A stretch of DNA of 64,000 nucleotides from NCBI GenBank assembly GCA_020809705.1, contig CP085826.1, positions 7,564,001 through 7,628,000 on the forward strand, in the 5' to 3' direction. The stretch comes from Calonectria ilicicola (Eukaryota > Ascomycota > Sordariomycetes > Hypocreales > Nectriaceae). Position numbers and translations under genes: made by a program. Below are positions 37,649-46,964 of this stretch, piece after piece; position 1 is the first letter of the stretch, and each line of letters begins with the position of its first letter. A model generated the notes under the pieces. The model saw only the letters and a list, made by a program, of their open reading frames with translations. It searched no databases and was not told where the DNA came from.

Positions 37649-39573
37649 CTAGTGGTTGCTGGGGTACAAGAATTCGTTCTGGAGGAAGTACTCTTCCTTA
37701 ATTAGTCGGGGGCTGGTGAAGCGGCGGAGGACGTCAGCGCTGCCAGCTCGGTCGTTGGTACCACTGGAGCGGGCACCACCGAAGGACTGCTGGCCAATAA
37801 GGGCGGCAGTGGTCTTGCAGTCTGGAAGGGGTCGGTTAGTCTGCTGTCAAGCTGCAGTTGGGGTAGATGGGACTTACTAAGGTAGAAGTTACCGGCAGAG
37901 TATCGGAGGGTGTCTTCAGCCTCTCGGAGAGCTGCACGGCTGTTGGCGAAGACGGCACCAGTCAGGGCAAGACCGCCGCCGTTCTGGTCAATGCTCTTGA
38001 GGACAGACTGCCACTCGGAGTCCTTGTAGACGTGGATGGCCAGGACAGGTCCGAAGATCTCCTCGTTGAAGAGCTTGTGGTCAGGGGAGTCAACCTGGTA
38101 CACAGTGGGGTGGACATAGTAACCGACAGAGCCGTCGTATGTGCCACCAGCGATGAGCTTAACTGAGGAGTCGCTGTTGGCCTCATCGATGATGCCCTTA
38201 ATCTTGTTAAATGAGTTTCCGTGGATGACGGGGCCCATGAAGGCCTCGAAGTCCTTGTCGGGGCTACCAATGGTGATCTTCTCGATACCGGCCTTCAGGA
38301 GAGAGATGAACTCCTCAGCACGGGACTCGGGGATGTAAGCACGGGAAGTAGCAGAGCACTTCTGGCCCTGGTACTCGAAGGCGCCACGGATGGTGTGGTT
38401 AACGGCGTGGGGGACATCGGCAGTGGGGTGGAGGAGGTGGAAGTTCTTGCCGCTGGTCTCACCAACGAGACGGGGGAAGTCACGGTACTTCTTCTCAGCA
38501 ATACCCTGACCGACCTTGCCGTAGAGGTTGCGGAAGACCTCGGAGGAACCAACAAAGTTGAGACCAGCGAACTCGCGGTGGTTCATGACAACCTCAGTGA
38601 TCTCAGCGGCGTTGCCGGGGACGAACTGGATGACATCGGCGGGAAGACCGGCCTCGAGGAGGATCTTGTAAATGATGGTGCTGGGGTAGATGTTGTACTG
38701 GGAAGGCTTCCAGAGAACAACGTTACCCATGATGGCAGGGGCAATCAGGTTACCACCAATGGCAGTGAAGTTGAAGGGGGAGACGGCGTAGACGAAACCC
38801 TCAAGAGGTCGGTAGTCAACTCGGCTGTGGCTGGATTAGTACAAACGCCTCTATCATATGCGGTTATGCTGCAGGAAATCTTACCTCCACATGCCGTCAG
38901 TGCCACGCTCGGGCTGCTTCTCGTAGAGCTCAGCAGCGTAGTGGCAGTTGAGGCGGAAGAAATCAGCCAGCTCAGCGGCGGCGTCAATCTCACCCTGCCA
39001 GACGTTCTTGCCCTGGCCGAGCATGGTGGCGGCGATCAACTCATATCGGTACTTGGTGGTGGCGAGCTCAGCAGCACGCTGGAAGATGGCGGCACGGTCC
39101 ACGAAGGGGGTGTTCTCCCAGTCCTTCTTGGCCTTGAGGGCAGCCTCAATGGCGGCGGAGACCTGCTCCTTGGTGGAAAGAGGGTGCTTGGTGAAGGTGG
39201 TGGCGTGCTCAGCAGGGAGCACCTGGTCCTCAGAGTTGTGAATCTGCTGAGTAACACCACCGATGATGATCTCACTCTTCAGAGGGAGCTCGGAGCGGAG
39301 CTTCTTGAGGGCTTCCTCCACCTTGGCGCGCTCAGGCGAGTTGCGCTCGTATGTGGGCTATTGTAAGTGTTAGCTAAAGATGGAATCCCTGCATAAAATG
39401 TGAAATTAAATAAAAAAACATACGTTGGGCTCATTGCGAGCAGCGGGCAGTCTGAAAGGTAGGGTAGTCTTTGTGCGGCGCTGAGCAAAGGCCGAGGGCG
39501 TGGGTCGCAGACGGCGCGAGAGCATCTGGCTCTGGCGAGTCAAGTTCAACGCGGAAACCCTGGAAGAAGCCAT
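37649..39573 (-). CDS. Delta-1-pyrroline-5-carboxylate dehydrogenase (P5CDH, ALDH4 type), mitochondrial
   Basis: NAD-dependent aldehyde dehydrogenase that converts P5C/glutamate semialdehyde to glutamate and, in hydroxyproline breakdown, 3-hydroxy-P5C to 4-hydroxyglutamate. Four exons, 39573-39424, 39357-38885, 38824-37878 and 37821-37649, give 580 aa, a normal length. The first about 40 residues are Arg/Ser/Thr-rich without acidic residues (MASSRVSALNLTRQSQMLSR), a typical mitochondrial presequence. SPFNFTAIGGNL precedes WKPSQYNIYPS, the cofactor region. VGETSGKNFHLLHP holds the general-base Glu and GAFEYQGQKCSATSRAY the catalytic Cys. EEIFGPVLAIHVY and the C-terminal GARSSGTNDRAGS are also standard. 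It shares a 415-bp divergent promoter with the carrier-like gene, and a CGG-N8-CCG palindrome sits inside that promoter. Equivalent in role to Aspergillus PrnC or yeast Put2. Confidence 0.96.
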
Positions 39574-39733
39574 TGTCCCAATTGAAGAGATGAAGATCAG
39601 ATTGATACTGAATTGCAGAAAAGAATCGTTACTGGCCAGCTTCCAAGCGACTCTCTTATCCTTCTCAGGTTCTCACATCGCGAGTCAAAGCCGGCTCCGA
39701 TCCGGCGTCGGTTGACGGGTCCGACTGCGCTTA

Positions 39734-39759
39734 CGGATGCCGAGCCGGTTCGGCATCCG
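39734..39759. promoter_or_regulatory. 26-bp near-perfect palindrome containing two overlapping CGG-N8-CCG elements
   Basis: Perfect 10-bp arms, CGGATGCCGA (39734-39743) and its complement TCGGCATCCG (39750-39759), flank a core GCCGGT whose centre CCGG is itself palindromic. The palindrome holds CGG-N8-CCG at 39734-39747 and again at 39746-39759, so one operator could serve both directions. It lies 160 bp upstream of the P5CDH start and 230 bp upstream of the carrier-like gene start. Confidence 0.75.
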
Positions 39760-39988
39760 CTGGTCTGGAAGCTTGCCGAAGCTACCCATCACCGCCACCG
39801 GGAGACGATCCGATCGGGAATCTAACCAAGAATCTAGAGAGGGGTTGCTATCATGAGGTCTGCGAATTCTGCGACGTCGGATGGCATGGCGAGGAGCCGA
39901 GCATGGTACGTAAAGCATCATCGCAGCATCTCCATGTTGGCTTTTGGAAAGAAGACAATTTCCGGCTCCTCTTTCAATCAATCAGCCC

Positions 39989-40882
39989 ATGATGCAAACC
40001 CAGGCTCACGAGCGGGAATTGACCAATTACAACCCCCGTTGGGGGCGGCTGGCCGGAGATTTTGCCGCCGCAGGCGTCTCTGCCACCCTGGTGTCGCCCC
40101 CCATTACGCTCATCGACAGGTAATGCACAACCACAACAGTCCCTCTCAACATACGATGCCATGTTCCATACTGACTTTTCAGAGCCTTGTTTGAAAAGGT
40201 GTCGATGGGTAATCCCATCATCCAAGGCTTGCGTTCACATTGCATATCGGCTTTTACCCATCCCAAATATCTCTTTGCAGGGAAGCCGTTTCGTCTCATG
40301 TGGACCTTGTATGCTGGGACTTATGCTGTCGCCAACAGCTCAGACACTTTGGCCTCAGAGTTTTATGAGACTGCCGCAAGCTCGATAACCTTTGTGTTAA
40401 CAATGGCCGTCAACGTTCCCTTGGGAGTGTGGAAGGACCTAGAATTTGCAAAGATCTACGGTGCAACTGCACCAAGCACCCAGACTGCACCAGTCAAGCA
40501 AGCAGTGCCAAAGTCCGTGACTGGTGCGTTTCTGCTACGAGACGCAATCACAATTTTTGGCTCGTTTACCATGGCACCAATGCTATCCTCGGCAGTACCC
40601 GACAGCCTTGTCTCTAACCCGCATATGAAGGCCATGGTCAGCCAACTAACTGTACCTGTCTTCTCCCAATTTGGAGCCACACCAGTACATCTTTTAGGCT
40701 TAGACCTGTATAATAGACGGGGTGTCTCTTTTGGTAGTAGGATGACTCAGATCAGAAGAGATTTGGCATCAGCTACCCTAGTGCGATGTGCAAGAATTAT
40801 TCCAGCGTTTGGTTTAGGAGGTATTGCCAATATAGAAGCTAGATCAGCATTTCACAAGTTTTTTGAGCGAATCTTGAATTGA
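39989..40882 (+). CDS. Degenerate mitochondrial-carrier-like membrane protein in the proline cluster
   Basis: Two exons, 39989-40119 and 40183-40882, give 276 aa, close to the usual size of an SLC25 mitochondrial carrier (about 300). The start is the first of two adjacent ATG codons. The protein has several moderately hydrophobic helices with a carrier-like repeat feel. Repeat 1 is LAGDFAAAGVSATLVSPPITLIDRALFEKVS, listed here only as the blocks AGDFAAAGVSATLVSPP and TLIDRALFEK. A GAFLLRDAITIFGSFTMAPML segment lies in the middle and a third block is GATPVHLLGLDLYNR. The Px[D/E]xx[K/R] signatures are present only in weakened form, so this is a divergent relative or a fungal orphan family. Divergent transcription with P5CDH from one palindromic operator suggests a mitochondrial step of the same pathway, such as import of (hydroxy)proline or exchange of a product (inference). 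No substrate can be read from sequence. Confidence 0.75.
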
Positions 40883-40997
40883 AAATACATCATTCTCATT
40901 CACAAAAGCATGTTTTTCAAAAGTGTCATTGTCATTCACGTGGATAAGCACCAATGTGCAGCGTAAAATCATACTATTTATGCAGTAGTCTATTTAT

Positions 40998-41969
40998 CTA
41001 GTTCGTGTTTCGTGTATCATTAACGTGAGTGGTGTTCTCCATGAGCCGCGCCACAGTCACGGCTTCTCTAAGAGCACGTCCCAGGTGGCCCCTGACAGCA
41101 CCCTCCTCCATGACCATGAGCCCGCCAATGGTGCAGCCCTCTGGGGATGTACCCTGGTCCTTGAGGATTCCAGGGTGGATTCCACTCTGGAGCAGGGTGG
41201 CCGTGCCCAGCATGGATTGGTAAATCATGGTTTGAGCCGCGTCTCTCGGGACGCCAACAGCCACCGAGGCGTCAATGAAGGCGTCGCAAATGACAGCCCA
41301 GAAGGCTGGGGTAGATCCTCCAACTGCCGTGGTTGCGTTCATTAGTCTCGGGTGAATCTTGACCGTCTTGCCAACCTTGTCGAAAATGGCTGTAGTGAGG
41401 CTGAGGTGCTCTTCGGGCAAGGGTGGTCCCGTGGGATCAACCTCGATTGCGGTAAGTGCCTGAGCGACAGTTGCCGCAACGTTTGGCAGGGTGCGGACAA
41501 CGTAGCCCCGGTCCTTTTGGTTCTCTTCTGTTGTTGGGCTTCCAAAAATGGTAGTCTCCAGCTTTTGCCTTGTCCAGCCGGCCGCAACACTGATGATGAG
41601 CTTCTTGGCCAGGGCCTCGCGGAGCCCATCCTGCTGTAGCAGGCCTTCAATATCAGCAGGATCGACGGCAATAATTACAACCTCAGATTCCTGCGCTGCC
41701 TTGACATTCTCTCCGCGATAGACGGAGACTTTATCAGAGTACTCTGCAAATTCGCTGGCTAGAGTTTGTAGAGACTTTTCAGATCGCACACAGGCGATGT
41801 ACTTTTTGAATGGAAGGGCGCCATCGGTTGACTTGACGAGGCTTCTCAAAACGGCTCCTCCTTGGTTGCCTACACATCAACAACATGAGTTTTGATCAAT
41901 AGTAATAAAAATGACTATACACATACCAGCGCCAAGGACGCACAGAGTAGCATCCTGAAAAGTAGACAT
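40998..41969 (-). CDS. Pyrroline-5-carboxylate reductase family protein
   Basis: NAD(P)H-dependent reductase (ProC/P5CR family) that converts P5C to proline. Two exons, 41969-41927 and 41869-40998, give 304 aa; the intron splits the glycine-rich motif, which reads LCVLGAGNQGGAVLRSL when joined. VVIIAVDPADIEGLL is the NADP-fold second half, followed by KKLIISVAAGW and RTLPNVAATVAQALTAI. The C-terminal dimerisation/active-site helix region is AVGGSTPAFWAVICDAFIDA with QSMLGTATLLQSG and SPEGCTIGGLMVMEEGAVRG, where family members have the P5CR signature. It has no clear presequence. It lies between the carrier-like gene and PRODH with three CGG-N8-CCG sites upstream. A reductive enzyme in a catabolic cluster is unexpected: it might act on a pyrroline-2-carboxylate or hydroxy-P5C intermediate or form a proline-P5C cycle (inference). 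Confidence 0.92.
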
Positions 41970-42126
41970 GATGAGTAATGGCCGGAAAGTGAGTTTGTCT
42001 TGGTGTCCACTGAGTTACGAGGGCAGGTAAGACGTTGGAGGGGCGCTTTGAACAGTGATTGCGTGTGCTTCTGTCAGGGACTCACACAACACATACGAGT
42101 TATGTGTAGCACCAAAATAGAATAAA

Positions 42127-42368
42127 CGGGATCAGAGCCGAATCTACGAGAGATTGCCCAAACTACGGAGCCCTCCCCTCATTCGGGACCCGTACCGAAG
42201 TGGGGTCGCTGCCGTGTAAGTTTGGTTGAGCCGCACTCGGCTAGATCACTGGGGCTCTGCAGCTCTAGATTCTGGGGCATGACCTGGAGCTAATGACTCT
42301 GGGGCTCTTGGGCCCTGGACGCTTTGAACTCCGGGGTGATGGGGTGGCAAACGCCGGGGCCTTCGCCG
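42127..42368. promoter_or_regulatory. Three CGG-N8-CCG elements upstream of the P5CR gene
   Basis: Sites at 42127-42140 (spacer GATCAGAG), 42184-42197 (spacer GACCCGTA, with outer symmetry TTCGG/CCGAA) and 42355-42368 (spacer GGCCTTCG, in a GC-rich stretch and so more likely by chance). They lie 160-400 bp upstream of the start at 41969. An AGCCG-N4-CGGCT inverted repeat is also present at 42229-42242. Confidence 0.65.
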
Positions 42369-42611
42369 GCTCGCGACCCGCTTCTTGTCTCCCCGTGCTC
42401 CTTGTTTCCTCATTCTATCTTGTTCCCTCCGTGTTCCTTTTCCTCTTTCGTACTCCGGCCTCCGTCTTCGCTCTCTTATCAGGTGTCCGACGTGTCCGTG
42501 GGGGGCCTCAAGTCGGACCGGCTACAGCATTGAGTCACATTGGACGCCGCCAAGATTGCCAAAAGGCCGTTCATGTGATGACTTATTTTTAAATTCAATT
42601 TTTAGCTATGC

Positions 42612-44045
42612 TTATTTGCTACCGCTTCCAAACAAAAGAACACCCCGGAGTCTTCTCTTGGCCTCGTTCTTGAGTGCCGTGTACTCATCCATAGTTCGTG
42701 ACGCCGCATCCTTGTTCTCAATGGCTCTTCGGGTCAAGTAAGCCATGCACTCTGCAAGAGTGCCCCAAGTGGAGCACTTGTAAACCTCTGGGCCTGCCTT
42801 TCCATCCTCCTTAAGCTGAAGAAGGCCGAAGCTAACCTCGTCCGACATTCCGTGTAATTGCGCAAACTTGACTGAAACAGTGGGAAGACCGGCATCCAGT
42901 CGCTGCCGGTGGAGCTTGTGTGCAGTCACCACGCTCTCCCTGTTGTGACTCGCCAGCAGGAGATCCGCCGATGGGAATGGTCGTCCGTTGGGGGCGCCAA
43001 ACTCACCAAGCTCTCTTCGCAACACACCCTGGGCGATGCTGTTGTACGCGTTATCGGTGCCCTGCTTGGTGTCATGGATCAGAGATCTCTGATCAGACGC
43101 CATGTATGCGCCCCGCACCACCTTGACACCAAGTGTGAAGCCCTCCTCGAGCGCACAAGCCATGTGCTTGGCCAGAGTGTCTGGGGTGCTCTTGAGGTAG
43201 GCCTGGTAGGTGTTGTAAATAGTGGCAATACCGTCAGTGTTGTACTTTCGCATCAGGTCGATGGTCATGCGGGCAATTCCCTTTTGGAACTGCTGGGACT
43301 CGGCATCAACGAGAATAAAGGCCTTGCGCGCCTTGCACTTGGCGCTGACCTCGTTCATTGCATCGATCATCTGCTGAGGAGGGAGTTCTCCCCGGGAGAA
43401 CGCGTCTGTGACCTGGGGACCAGCTCCGGTCAACTTGACTGCCAACTGGTCGCCCTCGCTGAGGAACTCGACAGTTTCAACAGTGCCCTTTCTCCAGGCC
43501 TCGATGTTCTCGCACCACTGACCGGCCTCACTCTTTGCGCCGTTGACGCCGAGTCCTTGTGAAGTATTGGTAGAGTGATCAAAGACGGTTTCTTTGGCGT
43601 ATGTTAGGATGGTGCCTTTGAAGCCCATATCCTGCAGGCTTCGCATCGTCGCCTTCGTCTCCGCGCCATTCTCGCCAGCGCAAAATTGCTTATAAAATGT
43701 GGTTTTGAGGATAGAGCGTAGTAATGGGTTCTTTTCAACGTTAAAAAGGAATGTGCGATCTGGCTTTGAAATGAAGGATAGGAACCAGAGCGAAGGTGCT
43801 AGGAGAGCTGGTCTTGAGGAGATGGAATTAACGAAGATGGATCTTGCGAGCACTCCTGTTGGAAGTGCTGCTAAAGCTGTGTCTTCTTTGGCCTCTCCAA
43901 CATCTAAGCTCCGCACAGTAGAAGAAAGGCGGAGCTGTCTCTTGGTGGTATGTCTTAGCGCTGGTAGCATAAGAACAATGGTCTGTGTGCTGGTACCCGA
44001 GAGGGTAGATGTGGAGGGGAACTTTCGTGGGCTACCGATCAACAT
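42612..44045 (-). CDS. Proline (or hydroxyproline) dehydrogenase, mitochondrial
   Basis: FAD enzyme of the PRODH family that oxidises proline to P5C on the inner mitochondrial membrane; vertebrate PRODH2 paralogues oxidise hydroxyproline. It is a single exon of 477 aa, standard for fungal PRODH. The N-terminus is rich in Ser/Thr/Arg with few acids, as for a mitochondrial presequence. Conserved blocks are GFKGTILTYAKE, AVKLTGAGP, ILVDAESQQFQKGIARMTID (barrel strand with Asp/Glu), TIYNTYQAYLKST, LGVKVVRGAYMASD (catalytic strand), DLLLASHNRESV, QLHGMSDEVSFGLL and YKCSTWGTLAECMAYLTRRAIEN with the C-terminal Arg pair that binds the proline carboxylate. Equivalent in role to Aspergillus PrnD or yeast Put1. 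Three CGG-N8-CCG sites lie upstream. Preference for proline or 4-hydroxyproline cannot be read from the sequence. Confidence 0.95.
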   Translation of the reverse strand: MLIGSPRKFPSTSTLSGTSTQTIVLMLPALRHTTKRQLRLSSTVRSLDVGEAKEDTALAALPTGVLARSIFVNSISSRPALLAPSLWFLSFISKPDRTFLFNVEKNPLLRSILKTTFYKQFCAGENGAETKATMRSLQDMGFKGTILTYAKETVFDHSTNTSQGLGVNGAKSEAGQWCENIEAWRKGTVETVEFLSEGDQLAVKLTGAGPQVTDAFSRGELPPQQMIDAMNEVSAKCKARKAFILVDAESQQFQKGIARMTIDLMRKYNTDGIATIYNTYQAYLKSTPDTLAKHMACALEEGFTLGVKVVRGAYMASDQRSLIHDTKQGTDNAYNSIAQGVLRRELGEFGAPNGRPFPSADLLLASHNRESVVTAHKLHRQRLDAGLPTVSVKFAQLHGMSDEVSFGLLQLKEDGKAGPEVYKCSTWGTLAECMAYLTRRAIENKDAASRTMDEYTALKNEAKRRLRGVLLFGSGSK

Positions 44046-44357
44046 TGTAAAGATGAGACCAGGTGGCTGTGTTGAGAATGGAGAGTGATTATGGAGAGTT
44101 ACAAGACAAAGTTGGAGGAAGAGGCATCTGCTATTTGAATTTCATTATCTCGTTCTCGACTCCTCAGATGATTAGATTATAGGTGGCTGTGATAGCCATC
44201 GGTTCTCCTGCCGACGAGGCGATCGTGTGTGATACAGATAGTCGAGCGGGGTTGATAGTCACATGGACATTGCCAGCGCCTCCGTGCAGTAGTTTGCCGA
44301 CAATCGGAATGGGGAATGTGGGTAATATCGCCTCCTTTGAGGGCACGATTCATGGGT

Positions 44358-44846
44358 CGGAGGTGGTGCCGGCACCAAAAGCAATGCCAAAGGGTGGGAT
44401 AGATCCAATCCCTTTGATATCCGAGAGCGACTCGGCTTGCTCGCCCAGCAATCGGATCGACCGCCGTTGCTTCTTGGCTGCTCGCGGCTTAGGCCATGTG
44501 AGACGGATCACAGTCTAGAACAAATGCATCATTCGAAACCCCCACAGAATCTCTTTATATTTCCCCATGCGGAGATGTTAGAGTTACGTTCAAAGCGTTA
44601 CCGCTGACTAAGAAAAACACATAAATACGCGTCCAGATCGACCTGTTACCTAAGATTTATGTCCTTTTGTTTCAAACTATCTATTTTCCTCCGATACACG
44701 TTGGTTACGTGAGATGAGCCGAGTGGAATGCTTTCTGGTCACACACCCGATACCTAGTGAATAAGTATGATATAAATAAATAAATTTATCTAAATGTAAA
44801 TTATTTTATTTATGTATTTATTTATTTATTTTCGGCGATCAAACCG
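44358..44846. promoter_or_regulatory. Three CGG-N8-CCG elements upstream of proline dehydrogenase
   Basis: Sites at 44358-44371 (spacer AGGTGGTG), 44453-44466 (spacer ATCGACCG) and 44833-44846 (spacer CGATCAAA), each preceded by T (TCGG). They lie 310-800 bp upstream of the start at 44045, in the 940-bp region before the permease 3' end. A 111-codon plus-strand open frame at 44183-44518 covers two of them; it has no recognisable domain and is not called a gene. Confidence 0.65.
44772..44829. repeat. A/T-rich inverted repeat of TAAA units
   Basis: The 14-nt arms ATAAATAAATAAAT (44772-44785) and ATTTATTTATTTAT (44816-44829) are perfect complements around a 30-nt A/T-rich loop. They could form a hairpin between the permease 3' end and PRODH. 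A similar element occurs at about 48717-48750. Confidence 0.7.
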
Positions 44847-44985
44847 ATGTTTAGGACAGTTTATTTACATTCCTGGCAATCTTTCAAGAGGTGCATTGTA
44901 TAAAATTGCTAGTTAATTCATCATCTTAACAAGCTGTCTAGTGAACGGTAATTACTTGGTGAATATCTACATAACCAAAGGTGAT

Positions 44986-46715
44986 TTACATATCAGCGCT
45001 GGCTTGCTTATTTCTCTTGAAGCCCATCATTTGCAGGACTTCGTTCCAGAATCCAATATCGTCCTCTTCAAACGACGCCTCGTACGCATCAATTTGAGGC
45101 TTCTCCCATACCAAGTCTGCCTCATGGGGCTTAATAATGCTAGTACCCTTGCCAAATTTCCATCCAAAGTACAGAATAGGGCAAACCAGGACCATGGTGT
45201 AGTAGGTAAAGAAGGTACCCACATCCCAGTGACCGGGGAGGAACACGGAATATCCGTAAACGCAAACGACAGTGGTCAAGAAAATTCCGCTGATCCACGT
45301 TCCGTATGGCTGGAACCAACCAAAATAGGGTAGGCTTCTGCGATCCACACCTTGAGCGAGGCAGGCCTTGTAAAAGAAGATGTATGTGATGCAAATGACA
45401 ATGTAGTCAATGATTTGAGCCGCCGTGATGATGTTGGTGAGCCAAGTCAGCACCTTAGCAGAGCTGCTAGAAACATTGAGGAAAGCCAAGCAAGGGAACA
45501 GCATGATTACAACCAAGCAGTAGATTGGCACTCCAGATTTGGTACACTTGCGCAGGAACTTGGGAGCCTGGCCTTCTATCGCAAGACCGTAGAGAGATCG
45601 AGTTCCACAATAAGTGTACGCATTACCAGCAGAGAAAATACTGCTTACCAACAGCGCGTTTGTAAGGTGGGGAAGTACTCCAACTCCCAGGTTGTTCATG
45701 GCGATGACATATGGAGATGCTGAGGCAGTTCCCGCTCCCGATGAATCGCCAGAAAGAATAGACACAAGAGTCTTGTCATTGTATGGAATGGCCACTCCTA
45801 CAGTCAAGGCGCCGCCAATGAAGAAAAAGGCGAATCGCAAATAAGTCGTCTTGAATGCATTCTTGAGATACTTGCGAGGGAGTTTAGTCTCTCCAGCGAC
45901 CATGGATATATATTCGGGTCCGACGATTGTAAAGGCAGCGCTCCACAGGGAACCTAGGAATCCTTCAAACTTTCCAAGGCTGCCTTTTGTGATGTATTCT
46001 GCGAATGCGCCAGGTGTCTTCCAGTATCGGAAACCGTAGGCATCGTGTTGAGGGTTTCCACCGACCATCGTGATAAAGGTGAAGGAGAAAACGATGAAGA
46101 ACAAGAGAACTTTGCCTGAGGCCAGCCAGAACTCAGCTTCGCCGTACCATTTAACCGTAAACGCGTTGAGGAGGCTGGTTTCGTTGTGGTTAGCAATGGT
46201 GCAATATTGGCCTTGGACAGTTGGACTCACAAGTAAAGCACAACGCAAGCTGCCACAACAGCTGCCACTGGGATATCATCCCTCCAGAATGTTAAAACGA
46301 GATTCAGTGCAGAAATCTCGAAAGGAATAAGGACGGCTTCGTAGATGAAGAAGTTCCACCCGGCCATGAAGCCAAAAGCCTCATCAACCCAATGACCAGC
46401 CATTCGGATAAACGCACCCGTAACGGGCATAAAGACGGCCATTTCCGCCATGGAATTATTGCAGAGACCCAGCATCATAGAATAAAACGTATAAGCGATA
46501 AATAAACTCCCAGGACCGCCCTTGGCAAGGCCAGTTCCGATGCTGACGAAACTGGCTGTTCCGATGGAACCACCAATAGCAATCAGTTGGATTTGGCGGT
46601 TGCCAAGGTTTCGCTGGAGCTTATCCTGGCTAACGACTGATGTTCCAAGGTCGATACTGCCATTATCAGTGGCAATACGATCGACCTTTTCGCCAGCCTC
46701 TTTGTCGGATGCCAT
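44986..46715 (-). CDS. Amino-acid permease (GAP1/PrnB-type, APC superfamily)
   Basis: Plasma-membrane proton-coupled amino-acid importer of the fungal AAP family. Two exons, 46715-46231 and 46174-44986, give 557 aa with about 12 hydrophobic segments. The start codon at 46715 was chosen over an in-frame upstream ATG at 46784 because MASDKEAGEKVDRIA resembles the usual short acidic N-terminus. Family blocks include RQIQLIAIGGSIGTASFVSIGTGL (only the core IAIGGSIGTASFVSIG is diagnostic), AEMAVFMPVTGAFIRMAGHWVDEAFGF, GPEYISMVAGET and FSAGNAYTYCGTRSLYGLA. The hydrophilic C-terminus has VWEKPQIDAYE. Same strand as PRODH and P5CR, with one proximal and two distal CGG-N8-CCG sites upstream. By position it is the importer of the cluster's substrate, proline or hydroxyproline (inference from context and family). 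Confidence 0.93.
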
Positions 46716-46964
46716 GTTGGAAGGAATACGAATATGCAGTCTCAAAGTTGATGAGAACCTACGCAGTGATCGACACGGGTCCACCTGAGGCGATCACTGG
46801 CCTTTTATGGGAAAATGATCCAACTATCATGCATGTAGAAGCTGAGTGTGTTGCTATCTGGAAGCGACATGTTCGTACCACAGGGCTCCACCCCCGCAAA
46901 ATGTCTGCCTCAGCCAGGACAAGGGTGCCAAGTTAGCTATCAGCTTAGAGACTTCCCCAGGGAT

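Noticed and set aside
38221..39366. 381-codon plus-strand frame over P5CDH
   Set aside because: Antisense shadow of the highly biased P5CDH coding sequence; the sense strand has clear ALDH motifs.
42909..43562. 217-codon plus-strand frame over PRODH
   Set aside because: Antisense shadow of PRODH.
44183..44518. 111-codon plus-strand frame upstream of PRODH
   Set aside because: No domain; lies in a promoter region with regulator-like sites and has a short minus-strand competitor.
46716..46784. Upstream ATG at 46784 as permease start
   Set aside because: It adds 23 residues of basic, uncharacteristic sequence; the ATG at 46715 fits the family N-terminus better.
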